64,000 nt of DNA from Phyllobacterium myrsinacearum (GCF_014138285.1 NZ_JACGXN010000007.1:211926-275925), one strand, 5' to 3'; positions 1 through 12,224 are shown, numbered from the stretch's first letter. Program-made: numbers and translations. The notes: a model not told the origin generated them from the sequence alone.

Positions 1-800
1 GTTCCACCTTTGAGATCCTGCGGATCAACGAGCCGCAGTCCAAATGCTTCCGGTTGGATCTCGAAGGTTCGGATAGCGCCGTTCTCGAGCGCCGCAACTT
101 TGGTGACGCCCGCCGTGGTGATTTCGTCGAGCCCGTCGCCGTGCACGACCCATACGGATTCAGAACCAAGGTTTTTGAGTACCTGCGCGATGGGTTCAAC
201 CCATTCCGGCGCGTAGACGCCGACCAGCTGGCGGGTAACGCCGGCCGGATTGGTCAAAGGGCCGAGAAGGTTGAAAATCGTCCGCGTGCCCAACTCAACG
301 CGGGCGGGCCCCACATGTTTCATCGCCGGATGATGGGACGGCGCGAACATGAAGCCAATGCCGGCCTCCCTGATACAGGTGGAGATCAGGTCCGGGCCAA
401 TCTCGATGTTGATGCCGAGTGCCGCAAGCGTGTCGGCCGCACCCGAGCGCGACGACAGGGCGCGATTGCCGTGTTTGGCAACCGGCACACCGGCTCCGGC
501 GGCGACAAAGGCCGCGCATGTTGAAACGTTATATGAACCCGACTGGTCGCCGCCGGTGCCAACAATATCAATCGCGCCGGGCACGGCTTTGACGGTCAGC
601 ATCTTCGAGCGCATCGCAGAGACAGCGCCGGCAATTTCGTCGACCTGTTCGCCGCGCACGCGCAGCGCCATCAGCAGAGCACCGATTTGTGCCGGGGTTG
701 CCTGTCCCGACATCATGATGTCGAAAGCCTCGACGGCTTCCTCGCGGGAAAGTACCTTTCCCGCGGCCGCAATGCCGATGAAACGTTTCAGTTCAGCCAT
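1..800 (-). CDS. trpD: Anthranilate phosphoribosyltransferase (3'-truncated by window edge)
   Basis: Transfers phosphoribosyl from PRPP to anthranilate, the second step of tryptophan synthesis, in the cytosol. The reading frame is open from the ATG at 798-800 to the window edge with no stop. About 266 codons are visible of a family length near 340, so the C-terminus lies outside. It starts [14 protein letters not shown] and carries the diagnostic PRPP-binding motif [14 protein letters not shown] near residue 80, followed by [17 protein letters not shown]. It lies 18 bases downstream of ppiD on the same strand. Adjacency of a PpiD-like gene and trpD is usual in Rhizobiales. Confidence 0.96.
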   Translation of the reverse strand, partial: MAELKRFIGIAAAGKVLSREEAVEAFDIMMSGQATPAQIGALLMALRVRGEQVDEIAGAVSAMRSKMLTVKAVPGAIDIVGTGGDQSGSYNVSTCAAFVAAGAGVPVAKHGNRALSSRSGAADTLAALGINIEIGPDLISTCIREAGIGFMFAPSHHPAMKHVGPARVELGTRTIFNLLGPLTNPAGVTRQLVGVYAPEWVEPIAQVLKNLGSESVWVVHGDGLDEITTAGVTKVAALENGAIRTFEIQPEAFGLRLVDPQDLKGG

Positions 801-818
801 TCCTAGGTCTCACAGCAA

Positions 819-2711
819 TCACTGGCGGGCAAGCGCCTGATCAATAACGGTTTTGTTGATAGATACGGGGTAGACCGTCTGCAACTGCATGACCAATTGG
901 TCCAGCAGATCATCTGACAGACGCGAGGTGAACGAATCTTTCTCGGCCTTGCTGAGTGAGTCCGGTCCCACATTCAACGGCTCGATCGATTCCGTGACCT
1001 TGAAGATCAGCTTTGATTGATCGGCCGCCGATTCGGTGACGCCAACCAGGCCGTTCGGGCCGTCAAACACCGACGCCACGCCGCCTTCACCCAGGTCGGT
1101 ATCCTTCGACTGTCGGGTGATGCCGCGTTTGGTTTCCTTGGTGAACTTGAATTCCGCGGCAATATCGTCGAGCGACGTTCCTGAGGCAACACGTTTGCGA
1201 ACTTCCTCGGCTTTTTCGTTGAGGCGCTTTTCAAGTTCGGCAGTCCGCCAGTTTTCCGTCACGCGAGCCTTAACTTCGTCAAGAGTGCGATCACGTGCAG
1301 GCGTGATGCCCGCTACGTCATACCAGAGGAAGCTGTTCGACCCGACGTTCAGCGGTTCGTTGTCAAAACCCTGATCGGCAAGGAAAGCAGCGGCCAGAAG
1401 GTTCTCACCGAATGGAATGTTGGGAATTTCCTTCTCGTCCGGCCCGCGTCCGGACTGATCGACAGCATCAATAGTGACCATCTTGAGGTTCTGCTTGGCA
1501 GCAGCATCCGCCATGCTCGTGCCATCGGCGCGGGCATTTTCATAGGCATCATGCACTGACATGACCGATGAAGCGGCAAGGGTGAGGGCAATCGTCTCGC
1601 GAATGTCCTTCTCGACTTCAGCGAGCGGCTTGACCACCTCAGGCGCAGCGGCAGTTACCCGGACAATCACCGGACCGAAGGCGCCGGTAATTACGTCACT
1701 CACATTTCCGGCCTGCAGTTTGAAAATCGCATCGGAAATTGTCTGGTCGGGCAGGGCATTGCGCTGGAAAGTGCCAAGGCGCACGTCGTTCATGCTCTTG
1801 CCTTCGGCCTTGACCTCATCCTCGAACGGGGTGCCTGCGGCAAGCCTGTCATGGGCCGCCTTGGCCGCATCGGCGTTGGCAAAGGTCAACTGTTCGATGG
1901 TGCGGGTTTCAGGTGAGGTGTAACGGGCTATGTTCTTGTCGTATTCGGCCTTGATCTCTTCCGGCGATACGGAAGCCTCGTCGGCAATATCCTTGGGTTC
2001 GAGCTTTACATAGGTGATCTTACGGTACTGCGGCGCACCATAGGCTTCCTTGTTCGCGTCGAAATAGGTTTTCAGATCCGCATCGCTGGGCGCCGGGATA
2101 TCCGTGATGAATGATTTCGGCATCGACACGTAATCGATCGTGCGCGATTCACCCTTGTAGGTCGCAACCGCTTTCAGCAATGTGTTCGGCACGGTGATAC
2201 CGTCAGCCACGGCTTCAACAATCTGCTGGCGGCGCGCAATCTTGCTGCGGCTGTCGAGGTAACCCTGGGGCGTCATGCCTGCATTGCGCAGCACGAGGTC
2301 AAACTGTCCGGGGTTGAAACGGCCGTCCGGCCCCTGAAAAGCCGGGTCTTCGGCAGCAAGCTGGGCAAGGCGGTCCTTGGACAGACCAAGCGACATCTTG
2401 CGTGCCTCTTCGTCGAGCACGACGCCGGCTACAAGTTGCGACTGAACTTGATTGCTCACACCGATGGCATCCGCCTGTTCCCGCGTGAAGCGCTGTCCAA
2501 AACGCTGCTGCAACGATGCCAGCTGGCGATCATAGGCGAGGCGATACTCGACCGGTGATACTTTCGAGCTGCCGGCACTGATAGCCGAACCGTTGCCGAC
2601 GGCACTGAGAATTGTATTGGACACGCCCCAGCCAACAAAACTGACGCCAAGAAGAGCAAGAAGCAGCTTGGCTACCCAGGTCTGGGCCACGTCGCGCAAG
2701 GAATCGAGCAT
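819..2711 (-). CDS. ppiD: Membrane-anchored peptidyl-prolyl isomerase, PpiD/SurA type
   Basis: A 630-residue periplasmic folding factor anchored in the inner membrane. An N-terminal hydrophobic anchor spans about residues 15-33 (LLLALLGVSFVGWGV). Next is a SurA-type N-terminal chaperone region (about 40-200), a parvulin/PPIC isomerase domain around 240-360 containing GTFQRNALPDQ and GPVIVRV, and a long C-terminal part with a second parvulin-like fold. PpiD proteins assist outer-membrane and secreted proteins leaving the Sec translocon. It is divergent from tpiA and immediately upstream of trpD. Family length (about 620-640) fits. The general role is well supported; client proteins cannot be inferred. 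Confidence 0.93.
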   Translation of the reverse strand: MLDSLRDVAQTWVAKLLLALLGVSFVGWGVSNTILSAVGNGSAISAGSSKVSPVEYRLAYDRQLASLQQRFGQRFTREQADAIGVSNQVQSQLVAGVVLDEEARKMSLGLSKDRLAQLAAEDPAFQGPDGRFNPGQFDLVLRNAGMTPQGYLDSRSKIARRQQIVEAVADGITVPNTLLKAVATYKGESRTIDYVSMPKSFITDIPAPSDADLKTYFDANKEAYGAPQYRKITYVKLEPKDIADEASVSPEEIKAEYDKNIARYTSPETRTIEQLTFANADAAKAAHDRLAAGTPFEDEVKAEGKSMNDVRLGTFQRNALPDQTISDAIFKLQAGNVSDVITGAFGPVIVRVTAAAPEVVKPLAEVEKDIRETIALTLAASSVMSVHDAYENARADGTSMADAAAKQNLKMVTIDAVDQSGRGPDEKEIPNIPFGENLLAAAFLADQGFDNEPLNVGSNSFLWYDVAGITPARDRTLDEVKARVTENWRTAELEKRLNEKAEEVRKRVASGTSLDDIAAEFKFTKETKRGITRQSKDTDLGEGGVASVFDGPNGLVGVTESAADQSKLIFKVTESIEPLNVGPDSLSKAEKDSFTSRLSDDLLDQLVMQLQTVYPVSINKTVIDQALARQ

Positions 2712-2865
2712 AGAAAGTCACCGTAACAGTATGAGGCTCAAATTGAATTGCTTAGGGGAATAGCGTCATGAAGGGCTTGTGTCGATTGCTTTATCAAGTG
2801 AATTTGCTAGTCAGACAATCAAAAGACCGAGAAATCATCAAATCTATCGTGTTGAGGAACGCCGA

Positions 2866-3630
2866 ATGACCCCTGATGTCCGTCCACTCGTCGCTGGTAA
2901 CTGGAAAATGAACGGGACGGGAGAGTCTCTGGATGAACTGCGGATCATCGTCAACCGGCCGAATTCGGCGATTGGCGAGACGATCGACGCGCTGATCTGC
3001 GTACCAGCGACACTTGTCTTCCGCGCTGCCCAGTCCGTGGAAGGCGAGGCGCTCCACATTGGCGGCGAGGATTGCCATGCGAAAAAGTCCGGCGCGCACA
3101 CGGGCGACGTCTCTGCTGACATGCTCAGGGATGCCGGTGCATCGCACGTTATTGTCGGGCATTCGGAACGCCGCACGGATCACGGCGAGACGGATGCGAT
3201 CGTGCATGACAAGGCAATCGCCGCGTGGAACGCAGGACTGGTCGCCATCATCTGCATTGGCGAGACCGAAGCGCAACGCAAGGCCGGTGCCACACTTGAT
3301 ATCATTGCGACACAGCTCGCCGGTTCTATTCCCGATAGCGCAACGGCAGCCAACTGCGTTGTTGCCTATGAGCCGGTGTGGGCGATCGGCACCGGCCTGA
3401 CGCCCACTGCCGGCGACGTTCGGGAGGTGCACGCATCGATCCGCGCCGCTCTGGTCAAGCGTTTTGGTGCGGAGGGCGCGAAACTGCGCATTCTCTATGG
3501 TGGCTCCGTAAAGCCGTCCAATGCCGTTGAGCTTCTCGGTATCGAGAACGTCGATGGCGCACTTGTTGGCGGCGCGAGCTTGAAAGCGACGGACTTCCTG
3601 GCCATCTGTGAAGCATATCATTCGCTCTGA
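2866..3630 (+). CDS. tpiA: Triose-phosphate isomerase
   Basis: Interconverts dihydroxyacetone phosphate and glyceraldehyde 3-phosphate in glycolysis and gluconeogenesis. The 254-residue protein contains the substrate Lys in AGNWKMNG, the catalytic His in GHSERR, the catalytic Glu in [11 protein letters not shown] (loop 6 follows) and the phosphate-binding [10 protein letters not shown]. The open frame extends upstream to 2779, but the ATG at 2866 is chosen because [17 protein letters not shown] is the family N-terminus and a GAGGA sits just upstream. It is divergent from ppiD, and secG follows on the same strand. Confidence 0.97.
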   Translation: MTPDVRPLVAGNWKMNGTGESLDELRIIVNRPNSAIGETIDALICVPATLVFRAAQSVEGEALHIGGEDCHAKKSGAHTGDVSADMLRDAGASHVIVGHSERRTDHGETDAIVHDKAIAAWNAGLVAIICIGETEAQRKAGATLDIIATQLAGSIPDSATAANCVVAYEPVWAIGTGLTPTAGDVREVHASIRAALVKRFGAEGAKLRILYGGSVKPSNAVELLGIENVDGALVGGASLKATDFLAICEAYHSL

Positions 3631-3742
3631 ACCACACCAGAAGCCCCGAACTGCCGAGAAAACTGTCAACTGACGGGCTTGGTTTATTGCAAGATACGGT
3701 GTAAAGAGCCGCGTCCGACACCTAGAAAGCAGAAAATACCCC

Positions 3743-4210
3743 ATGCAAACCGTCGTTATCGTCATTCATCTTCTGATTGTACTTGCCCTCGTTGGAGTTG
3801 TGCTCATGCAGCGCTCCGAAGGTGGTGGTCTTGGAATTGGCGGCGGCTCCGGTTTCATGAGCGCGCGCGGTGCAGCCAATGTGCTCACACGCGCCACGGC
3901 AATTCTTGCAACAGGTTTCTTTATCACGTCTTTGGCATTGGGCATCATGTCGCGTTATGCGGAAAGCCCGACGGATATTCTGAACCGTATCCCGGCGACA
4001 ACGGGCGGACAGCCTGCGACAGGCGGACAGCCAGCGGGTAGCGGTGGTATTCTCAATCAGCTCCCGGGTGCGCCAGCTACGACGCCGCCTGCATCGGATG
4101 CAAATGCTCCGGCTTCGGGTGCGCCTGCGCCCGCCGAATCAACTGCGCCAGCGCCATCTGCTCCGGTCACGCCGGCTCAGCCTGCCAATCCTGTTCCGAA
4201 TTCGCAGTAA
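3743..4210 (+). CDS. secG: Preprotein translocase subunit SecG
   Basis: Small auxiliary subunit of the SecYEG channel in the inner membrane. The 155-residue protein starts MQTVVIVIHLLIVLALVGVV (first membrane segment). A Gly/Ser loop with the conserved RSEGGGLG follows, then a second membrane segment about residues 50-70 (AILATGFFITSLALGIM). The C-terminal half, from about residue 85, is a low-complexity Pro/Ala/Thr tail, a common extension in alphaproteobacterial SecG. It lies 112 bases after tpiA. Confidence 0.95.
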   Translation: MQTVVIVIHLLIVLALVGVVLMQRSEGGGLGIGGGSGFMSARGAANVLTRATAILATGFFITSLALGIMSRYAESPTDILNRIPATTGGQPATGGQPAGSGGILNQLPGAPATTPPASDANAPASGAPAPAESTAPAPSAPVTPAQPANPVPNSQ

Positions 4211-4418
4211 CAGGCTGAAGAAGTGATTCTATGCAGACGCGCAGCAAATGTGTTGCGCTTCCGCAACCCTTGCAGGTGAAGAATCAGTCTGCCCTGTTCT
4301 TCACGGTGATTTGCATTGAGAAGAAAGCAGTCTTCGGATATCGCCATAATCAGGTTTGGCCTAGGGGGCCTGGCAAGCGCCGCTGATGGCGCATGCATAC
4401 TATCCGGGAACTAACATT

Positions 4419-5096
4419 ATGATTTCACGTCGCTCTCTGCTTATCGGAATCTCCGTTCTGGCGCTGGCCGGACCGGCATCCGCTCAGACCATTGCCAACA
4501 CGGCTGCCACGCCTGCTGATGGTGCCAACATTGATCCGGCAGCAACCGCTTCCACGGCAAAGCCTGCCAAGGTTTCCCAGGTACGCAAGCCAGCCCGTGC
4601 GGCAGCAGCGACCAAGCGCAATTATTCGCTTGATCCGAAGTATTTGCCGCAGGACGTATCCTTTACAGGTTACAAGCCAGGCACGATCGTTATCGATCCC
4701 AAGGAAAAGTTCCTTTATCTCGTTGAGACATCCACCACAGCACGCCGCTATGGCATTGCTGTTGGCAAGGAAGGCCTCGAGTTCAAGGGTACTGCTGAAA
4801 TCCGCACCAAACGCGAATGGCCGCGCTGGATTCCCACCAAGGAAATGATCCAGCGGGAACCTAATCACTATGCCAAGTACGAGAATGGCATGGATGGCGG
4901 TCCTGGCAATCCTCTGGGTGCTCGCGCGCTGTACCTTTCGCAGGGTAACAAGGATACTTATATCCGTATTCACGGTACCGTGCAGCCATGGACAATCGGC
5001 AGCTCCGCTTCGAACGGTTGCTTCCGTATGGTCAATGATCACGTGATCGATCTTTACAACCGCGTCAGTGTTGGCACGGAAGTGGTTGTACTGTAA
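4419..5096 (+). CDS. L,D-transpeptidase (YkuD domain), periplasmic
   Basis: Probable L,D-transpeptidase making 3-3 peptidoglycan cross-links or attaching outer-membrane proteins to peptidoglycan. With the start at 4419 (MISRRSLLIGISVLALAGPASAQ) the 225-residue protein has a clear signal peptide cleaved after ASAQ; the frame is open to 4386, but that start would mask the signal. An Ala/Thr/Lys linker leads into a YkuD domain (about 90-225) with the catalytic signature HGT...SSASNGCFRM, in which the Cys is the nucleophile. Short ErfK/YbiS/YcfS/YnhG members have this length in Rhizobiales. A terminator follows. Confidence 0.93.
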   Translation: MISRRSLLIGISVLALAGPASAQTIANTAATPADGANIDPAATASTAKPAKVSQVRKPARAAAATKRNYSLDPKYLPQDVSFTGYKPGTIVIDPKEKFLYLVETSTTARRYGIAVGKEGLEFKGTAEIRTKREWPRWIPTKEMIQREPNHYAKYENGMDGGPGNPLGARALYLSQGNKDTYIRIHGTVQPWTIGSSASNGCFRMVNDHVIDLYNRVSVGTEVVVL

Positions 5097-5118
5097 GAAC
5101 TATTCATCGCTGAATTGA

Positions 5119-5152
5119 AACGGCCAGACATCGCGTCTGGCCGTTTTGTTTG
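5119..5152 (+). terminator. Rho-independent terminator after L,D-transpeptidase gene
   Basis: An 11-bp perfect stem, AACGGCCAGAC / GTCTGGCCGTT, with a five-base loop, followed by TTGTTTGTTTG. It lies 22 bases past the stop codon. Confidence 0.85.
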
Positions 5153-5241
5153 TTTGAAAAAAATATTGGGACGGGAAAAACGGCTTTCATGCCGATTTTT
5201 TTGTGGCCAAATCACTCACAAAGGACTAACGAGATAAGCCC

Positions 5242-6870
5242 ATGGCCCGATATGTTTTCATCACTGGCGGCGTGGTTTCTTCCCTCGGAAAAGGCATCGC
5301 CGCAGCTGCTTTGGCAGCCCTCCTTCAGGCTCGTGGATACCGTGTACGGATTCGCAAGCTTGATCCTTATCTCAACGTCGACCCCGGCACGATGTCGCCG
5401 TATCAGCATGGCGAGGTCTTTGTGACCGACGATGGCGCTGAAACTGACCTCGATCTTGGTCATTATGAGCGCTTTACGGGGCGTCCTGCCAACAAGCAGG
5501 ACAATATCACCACCGGACGCATTTACCGGAACATCATCGAGAAGGAACGCAGGGGGGATTACCTCGGCGCGACTGTTCAGGTGATTCCGCACGTCACCGA
5601 TGAGATCAAGAACTTCATCGTTGACGGCAATCAGGACTATGATTTTGTCCTGTGCGAAATCGGCGGCACCGTCGGTGATATCGAAGCGATGCCGTTCCTC
5701 GAGGCGATCCGTCAGCTCGGCAATGATCTGCCGCGCGGCAGTGCCGTTTATATTCACCTGACCCTGATGCCCTATATTCCGGCTGCGGGCGAACTGAAGA
5801 CCAAGCCGACCCAGCATTCCGTCAAGGAATTGCGCTCGATCGGTATCGCACCTGACATTCTGCTGATTCGCGCCGATCGCGAGATTCCGGAATCCGAACG
5901 CCGCAAGCTTTCGCTGTTCTGCAATGTCCGCTCCTCCGCGGTCATTCAGGCGTTGGATGTCGATACAATTTATGATGTTCCGATGGCCTACCACAGGGAA
6001 GGCCTGGATTCGGAAGTTCTGGCAGCGTTCGGTATCGATCCGGCACCGAAGCCCCGCATGGAGCGTTGGGATGAGGTCAGCAACCGCATCCACAATCCCG
6101 AAGGCGAGGTCACGATTGCCGTTGTCGGTAAATACACCGGCCTGAAAGACGCCTACAAGTCGTTGATCGAAGCCCTTCATCATGGTGGTATGGCCAACAA
6201 GGTCAAAGTCAATCTCGACTGGATCGAATCGGAAATATTCGAGCAGGAAGATCCGACCCCTTACTTGCAGAAGGTGCATGGCATTCTGGTGCCGGGCGGC
6301 TTCGGCGAGCGCGGTTCGGAAGGCAAGATTCTGGCGGCAAAATTCGCCCGCGAGAAGAAAGTGCCGTATTTCGGTATCTGCTTCGGCATGCAGATGGCGG
6401 TCATCGAGGCAGCCCGTTCGCTGGCTGGCGTCGAAAAGGCGTCGTCAAGCGAGTTCGGCCCGACGAGCGAACCGGTTGTCGGTCTGATGACAGAATGGCT
6501 GAAGGGCAACATGCTGGAGAAGCGCACCAAGGCCGGTGATCTCGGCGGCACAATGCGTCTGGGCGCCTATGAAGCCATGCTGAAATCCGGAACGCGGATT
6601 GCCGACATCTATGGCACAACGGATATATTCGAGCGGCATCGTCATCGCTATGAAGTGAACATCGACTACAAGGACCGTCTGGAAGAATGCGGTCTGGTGT
6701 TCTCCGGCATGTCGCCGGACGGTGTTCTGCCTGAGACCATCGAGTATCCCGATCATCCATGGTTTATCGGCGTTCAGTACCATCCGGAACTGAAATCACG
6801 GCCATTCGAACCGCATCCATTGTTCGCCTCGTTCATTCAGGCGGCAATGGATCAGAGCCGGTTGGTTTGA
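5242..6870 (+). CDS. pyrG: CTP synthase
   Basis: Glutamine-dependent amination of UTP to CTP. The 542-residue protein has the N-terminal synthetase domain, beginning with the P-loop-like [16 protein letters not shown], and the conserved [18 protein letters not shown]. From about residue 290 comes a class I glutamine amidotransferase domain with VPGGFGERG, the nucleophile in FGICFGMQ and the C-terminal His/Glu in [11 protein letters not shown]. Length matches the family (about 540). It stands alone between terminator-bounded neighbours, about 145 bases after the L,D-transpeptidase stop. Confidence 0.98.
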   Translation: MARYVFITGGVVSSLGKGIAAAALAALLQARGYRVRIRKLDPYLNVDPGTMSPYQHGEVFVTDDGAETDLDLGHYERFTGRPANKQDNITTGRIYRNIIEKERRGDYLGATVQVIPHVTDEIKNFIVDGNQDYDFVLCEIGGTVGDIEAMPFLEAIRQLGNDLPRGSAVYIHLTLMPYIPAAGELKTKPTQHSVKELRSIGIAPDILLIRADREIPESERRKLSLFCNVRSSAVIQALDVDTIYDVPMAYHREGLDSEVLAAFGIDPAPKPRMERWDEVSNRIHNPEGEVTIAVVGKYTGLKDAYKSLIEALHHGGMANKVKVNLDWIESEIFEQEDPTPYLQKVHGILVPGGFGERGSEGKILAAKFAREKKVPYFGICFGMQMAVIEAARSLAGVEKASSSEFGPTSEPVVGLMTEWLKGNMLEKRTKAGDLGGTMRLGAYEAMLKSGTRIADIYGTTDIFERHRHRYEVNIDYKDRLEECGLVFSGMSPDGVLPETIEYPDHPWFIGVQYHPELKSRPFEPHPLFASFIQAAMDQSRLV

Positions 6871-6924
6871 AACAAGAGGGGTGTGGCTTGAATTGCAGTT
6901 CGCATTGAGGCACACCCTTACCCC

Positions 6925-7821
6925 ATGACCACGATTTCACCCCGCACACCCCGGCCTGTCGATCATCTGGTTCTGCCTGTCTTGGACCTCGACACGGCGC
7001 GCCTGCGTCTTGACGCACTCGGCTTTACTGTTGCACCTGTCGGCATCCACCCGTTCGGCACCGAAAACGCCTGCGTGTTCTTCAGCGATGACACGTTTCT
7101 GGAACCATTGGCCATTGCCCAGCGCGAGACCTGTGAATCCGAGGCGCGCAACGGCAATGTCTTCGTTGCCCGTGATCAGGCCTATCGTTTCCGTCAGGGG
7201 CAGGAGGGTTTTTCTGCCTTGGTCATGGGAACGCAGGATGCAAGGGCAGATCACGATGCGTTTGTGCAATCGGGAATTTCTGCGGGCCGGATGCTGGAAT
7301 TTTCGCGTGGCTTCAAAACGCCCGATGGTGCAGAAGGAGTGGCGGGTTTTCGTCTTGCCTTCGCCGCCGATCTGCGGGCACCTGATGCATTTTTCTTTAC
7401 CTGCGAGCGCGTGAATGCGCCGAAAGTAGATCGTACGGCGCTTCAAACCCACCGGAATGGTGCGATTGGCCTGCGCGAGATCGTGCTTTCGGAAGTCAAT
7501 CCGACGGATTTTCAGTATCCCTTGCAGGAACTCGTCAACCAACGCGACGTCAATGCCCATTCATTTGGCATGGATATCCGTGCCTCCAATGCCAATATCA
7601 CCGTCCTGACGCCCGCAGGTCTTCGATCATTCTTCGGTCTGAATACATCAGAAAATGAGCGCGGTTTGCGCTTGCAGGCGTTCGTCGTCGGTGTCCGCGA
7701 TCTGGCTGCGGTTGAAACTCTGCTCGCCAACAACAATATCTCCACTGAAAAGCGCGGCTCCCGCCTCATTGTGCATAAGGCACCGGGACAGGGCGCTGCC
7801 ATTGTATTTGAGGCTTCCTGA
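6925..7821 (+). CDS. VOC-superfamily (glyoxalase-like) protein
   Basis: A 298-residue protein with the vicinal-oxygen-chelate layout. The N-terminal repeat starts [14 protein letters not shown]; a second module follows (about residues 150-298), containing [16 protein letters not shown] sequence and ending [11 protein letters not shown]. It resembles the Glyoxalase_3-type proteins often found beside kdsA in Rhizobiales. The substrate is unknown. It overlaps the kdsA start by one base (TGATG), so the two are probably co-translated. Confidence 0.75.
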   Translation: MTTISPRTPRPVDHLVLPVLDLDTARLRLDALGFTVAPVGIHPFGTENACVFFSDDTFLEPLAIAQRETCESEARNGNVFVARDQAYRFRQGQEGFSALVMGTQDARADHDAFVQSGISAGRMLEFSRGFKTPDGAEGVAGFRLAFAADLRAPDAFFFTCERVNAPKVDRTALQTHRNGAIGLREIVLSEVNPTDFQYPLQELVNQRDVNAHSFGMDIRASNANITVLTPAGLRSFFGLNTSENERGLRLQAFVVGVRDLAAVETLLANNNISTEKRGSRLIVHKAPGQGAAIVFEAS

Positions 7822-8651
7822 TGTCCCTGAATTCTACAGTATCCGCCGGCTCGGTTGCCTTTTCCAACACTGCTCAGTTTTCGCTGATCGCGGGACCTTG
7901 CCAGATGGAGAGCCGCCAGCACGCGTTTGATATGGCCGGCGCGTTGAAGGAACTCACAGGCAAGCTCGGCATCGGACTGGTCTATAAATCAAGTTTTGAC
8001 AAGGCGAACCGCACGTCTCTGACGGGCAAGCGCGGCTTTGGTCTGGAGAATTCGCTTCCGGTTTTTGCCGATATCAAAAAGGAGTTTGGCCTCCCAACTT
8101 TGACTGACGTCCATACGGAAGAGCAATGCGCAATTCTGGGCGAAGTCGTCGATGTGCTGCAGATCCCCGCATTTCTCTGCCGTCAGACAGATTTGCTGAT
8201 TGCTGCGGCCAACACAGGCAAGGTGGTCAACATCAAGAAGGGGCAGTTCCTGGCACCCTGGGACATGAAGAATGTCATTGCCAAGGTAACGGAAAGCGGC
8301 AATCCGAATGTGATGGTCACCGAGCGTGGTGCGTCGTTCGGCTACAACACACTGGTGTCTGACATGCGCTCGCTGCCGATCATGGCAGGATTCGGTGCAC
8401 CGGTCATTTTCGATGCCACCCATTCGGTGCAGCAGCCGGGCGGACAGGGCGGCTCGACCGGCGGGCAGCGCGAGTTCGTGGAAACTCTGTCACGTGCAGC
8501 CGTTGCCGTCGGTGTCGCCGGTCTGTTCATCGAAACACATCAGGACCCGGACAATGCACCATCCGACGGCCCGAACATGGTGCCGCTCGACCAGATGCCG
8601 AGGCTTCTGGAGAAGCTGCTGGAATTCGACCGGATCGCCAAGTCGGCCTGA
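7821..8651 (+). CDS. kdsA: 3-deoxy-8-phosphooctulonate (KDO-8-P) synthase
   Basis: Condenses phosphoenolpyruvate with arabinose 5-phosphate to make KDO-8-P for the lipopolysaccharide inner core. The 276-residue protein shows the family motifs [39 protein letters not shown] and [12 protein letters not shown], all characteristic of class I NeuB/DAHP-type aldolases specific for KDO. The ATG overlaps the preceding VOC gene. GPCQMES rather than a longer N-terminal extension separates it from DAHP synthase. Confidence 0.97.
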   Translation: MSLNSTVSAGSVAFSNTAQFSLIAGPCQMESRQHAFDMAGALKELTGKLGIGLVYKSSFDKANRTSLTGKRGFGLENSLPVFADIKKEFGLPTLTDVHTEEQCAILGEVVDVLQIPAFLCRQTDLLIAAANTGKVVNIKKGQFLAPWDMKNVIAKVTESGNPNVMVTERGASFGYNTLVSDMRSLPIMAGFGAPVIFDATHSVQQPGGQGGSTGGQREFVETLSRAAVAVGVAGLFIETHQDPDNAPSDGPNMVPLDQMPRLLEKLLEFDRIAKSA

Positions 8652-8752
8652 TGGTGGCCAAAAAGGTTCCATAGAAAAACTCGAAATTTTTATGCAACTT
8701 TGATGGGATTTGCCCATTTCCCTTTCAGTGACAACAGAAAAGGAGTGAGCAA

Positions 8753-9106
8753 ATGCCAACCAATTCAGGTCATACAACAGCAATCCGCGCTTCCCGTGTT
8801 ATCGGCACCAATGTCTATAATACAGGCGGTGAGAAGATCGGCGAGATCGAAGATGTCATGCTCGACAAGGCGGCTGACGGCATCATGTTTGCCGTCGTCG
8901 GTTTTGGCGGGTTCCTCGGTATCGGTGAAAAATACCATGCCGTTCCTTGGTCGATGCTGGATTACGACACCAACAATGACGGCTATGTCGTTCCGTTCAC
9001 GCGTTCGCAGCTGGAACAGGCTCCGGCACATACGATCAAGGAACTGTCCGAGAATGACGGGCGCAAGGCGCGCGATCTTTCGTTCTCCTATTTCAAGGCG
9101 GCCTGA
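8753..9106 (+). CDS. PRC-barrel domain protein
   Basis: A 117-residue soluble protein with one PRC-barrel: RASRVIGTNVYNTGGEKIGEIEDVMLDK-type strand order in residues 12-45, then FAVVGFGGFLGIGEKYHAVPW and a hydrophilic tail. PRC-barrel proteins of this size are common in rhizobia and are often stress-linked, but the molecular role is unknown. The start is preceded by AAAAGGAG, a strong ribosome site. A terminator follows. Confidence 0.88.
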   Translation: MPTNSGHTTAIRASRVIGTNVYNTGGEKIGEIEDVMLDKAADGIMFAVVGFGGFLGIGEKYHAVPWSMLDYDTNNDGYVVPFTRSQLEQAPAHTIKELSENDGRKARDLSFSYFKAA

Positions 9107-9145
9107 CCGTTCTTGAAGGTGGAAAGAACGCCTCATACGAAAAAT

Positions 9146-9169
9146 GGCCGTCTCTGACGGCCTTTTTTC
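9146..9169 (+). terminator. Rho-independent terminator after PRC-barrel gene
   Basis: GGCCGTC / GACGGCC stem with a three-base loop, then a run of six T. It lies 40 bases after the stop codon. Confidence 0.85.
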
Positions 9170-9258
9170 TGTTTTGATCAAGAATTCGTCCTTATGGGGA
9201 TTTTCCTTGTCATCTTCATTCGCTATTCCAGTGGCGAATGCTGCCCAATGCAAATTGA

Positions 9259-10548
<1,290 letters not shown>

Positions 10549-10573
10549 TTCAGTCAGAGTGCTATGAGATAGG

Positions 10574-10604
10574 AATGGCGGGCCCTGTGCCCGCCATTTT
10601 AGTT
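10574..10604 (+). terminator. Rho-independent terminator after eno
   Basis: Stem AATGGCGGGC / GCCCGCCATT with a short loop, followed by TTAGTTTT. It is the first strong hairpin after the enolase stop. Confidence 0.8.
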
Positions 10605-10731
10605 TTCAGTAGGGGTGGCGCATCCCGCGAAATGGCGAATTTAATCGGCTGTTAAGCAAAACATTGTTTTATGGCCAGGTGACTAATCAGGCCATCGTGA
10701 CCTGATTCCGCATCCCTTCGGGTCATTTGCC

Positions 10732-11064
10732 ATGTGGACAAAACAAAGACGGAAAACCAATCGCGGACGGCTTGTCGTGCCTATCCTTGCCGCCATGTTT
10801 TTCGCCTATTTCGGTTTCCACGCCTATCATGGCGAGTACGGTCTCTATTCCACCATCAAGCTGCAGGAACAGACCCAACTGCTGCGGGCGCAGTACGATG
10901 CCGTCAAGACATCGCGCGTAGAGCTTGAACGTGAGGTCCAACTTATGCATGATGGGACAATCGAGCGGGACATGCTGGATGAACAGGCCCGCAAAGCGCT
11001 GAATGTTTCACGGCCGGATGAAGTCACAATCATGCGTGGCTCCGGCGATTTAACTATTAACTGA
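10732..11064 (+). CDS. ftsB: FtsB/DivIC-like septum formation protein
   Basis: A 110-residue bitopic membrane protein. A basic N-terminus (WTKQRRKTNRGR) precedes one membrane segment (about 14-30), then a periplasmic coiled coil (about 40-85) rich in Glu/Leu/Arg, ending with the DMLDEQARKALN motif of the DivIC family. FtsB joins FtsL and FtsQ in the divisome. Position between eno and pdhA is the alphaproteobacterial norm, which supports the assignment despite weak sequence conservation in this family. Confidence 0.85.
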   Translation: MWTKQRRKTNRGRLVVPILAAMFFAYFGFHAYHGEYGLYSTIKLQEQTQLLRAQYDAVKTSRVELEREVQLMHDGTIERDMLDEQARKALNVSRPDEVTIMRGSGDLTIN

Positions 11065-11192
11065 ATTCCAGTTAATAGACGTTTTGTTGTGCATTTTGAA
11101 CGTCTTATTTGCATAGCTCTTATTCAATTCTGCATATTGTAAGTTCTGCTTTCGCTGCTATTCTCGCCCAACTAAATAACAGGGAGTGAGAT

Positions 11193-12224
11193 ATGGCTAC
11201 GAGGGCGAAAAAAAGCCCTGCGCGTTCCGCGCAGACCTCTGCTGTCAAAGCACCAAAACCAATCCAGTTCACCAAAGAGCAAGAGCTCGAAGCCTACCGC
11301 GAGATGCTGCTGATCCGGCGTTTCGAAGAAAAAGCCGGTCAGCTTTATGGTATGGGTTTCATCGGCGGTTTCTGCCACCTCTATATCGGTCAGGAAGCTG
11401 TTGTTACCGGAATGCAGGCCGCGCTGATTGAAGGCGACCAGGTCATCACCGGTTATCGTGATCACGGCCATATGCTGGCCTGCGGCATGAGTGCCCGGGG
11501 TGTCATGGCTGAACTGACCGGACGCCGCGGTGGCCTTTCCAAAGGCAAGGGCGGCTCCATGCACATGTTCTCGAAAGAGAAGAATTTCTACGGCGGTCAC
11601 GGCATCGTCGGTGCACAGGTCTCTCTTGGAACGGGCCTCGCCTTTGCCAATCGCTACCGCGAAAACGGCAATGTATCCCTGGCCTATTTCGGTGACGGTG
11701 CGGCCAACCAGGGTCAGGTCTACGAAAGCTTCAACATGGCGGCGCTCTGGAAGCTGCCTGTCATCTACATTATTGAAAACAACCGTTATGCCATGGGCAC
11801 CTCGGTTTCCCGCGCTTCGGCCGAAACAGATTTCTCCCGTCGCGGCATTTCCTTCAATATTCCCGGTATTCAGGTTGACGGCATGGATGTACGCGCTGTT
11901 CAGGCTGCCGGTGAGGAAGCCACGGCCTGGGCGCGCTCCGGCAAGGGCCCGATGATCCTGGAGATGCAGACATACCGGTATCGCGGTCACTCCATGTCGG
12001 ATCCGGCCAAATACCGTTCCAAGGACGAAGTGCAGAAGATGCGCTCCGAACACGATCCTATCGAGCAGGTGAAGAGCCGGTTGATCGACAAGGGCTGGTC
12101 CACAGAGGACGACCTGAAGAAGATCGACAAGGACGTTCGCGACATCGTTGCCGACGCAGCGGATTTCGCCCAGTCCGATCCGGAGCCGGATGCATCCGAG
12201 CTCTATACCGATATTCTGCTCTAA
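11193..12224 (+). CDS. pdhA: Pyruvate dehydrogenase E1 component, alpha subunit
   Basis: Thiamine-diphosphate-dependent decarboxylation of pyruvate; the alpha half of an alpha2beta2 E1. The 343-residue protein has a basic N-terminal tail ([13 protein letters not shown]), [11 protein letters not shown], the TPP motif from [15 protein letters not shown] to [10 protein letters not shown], and the phosphorylation-loop equivalent [17 protein letters not shown] precedes the ATG. It is first gene of the operon pdhA-pdhB-pdhC-(SGNH hydrolase)-lpd. Confidence 0.98.
   Translation: MATRAKKSPARSAQTSAVKAPKPIQFTKEQELEAYREMLLIRRFEEKAGQLYGMGFIGGFCHLYIGQEAVVTGMQAALIEGDQVITGYRDHGHMLACGMSARGVMAELTGRRGGLSKGKGGSMHMFSKEKNFYGGHGIVGAQVSLGTGLAFANRYRENGNVSLAYFGDGAANQGQVYESFNMAALWKLPVIYIIENNRYAMGTSVSRASAETDFSRRGISFNIPGIQVDGMDVRAVQAAGEEATAWARSGKGPMILEMQTYRYRGHSMSDPAKYRSKDEVQKMRSEHDPIEQVKSRLIDKGWSTEDDLKKIDKDVRDIVADAADFAQSDPEPDASELYTDILL

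Noticed and set aside
2794..3765. A 323-codon minus-strand frame across tpiA.
   Set aside because: tpiA on the other strand has all catalytic motifs; the antisense product has no recognisable feature.
4211..4418. A small RNA gene between secG and the L,D-transpeptidase gene.
   Set aside because: Only a short GCGCC/GGCGC hairpin near 4378-4393 was seen, with no T run and no match to a known RNA.
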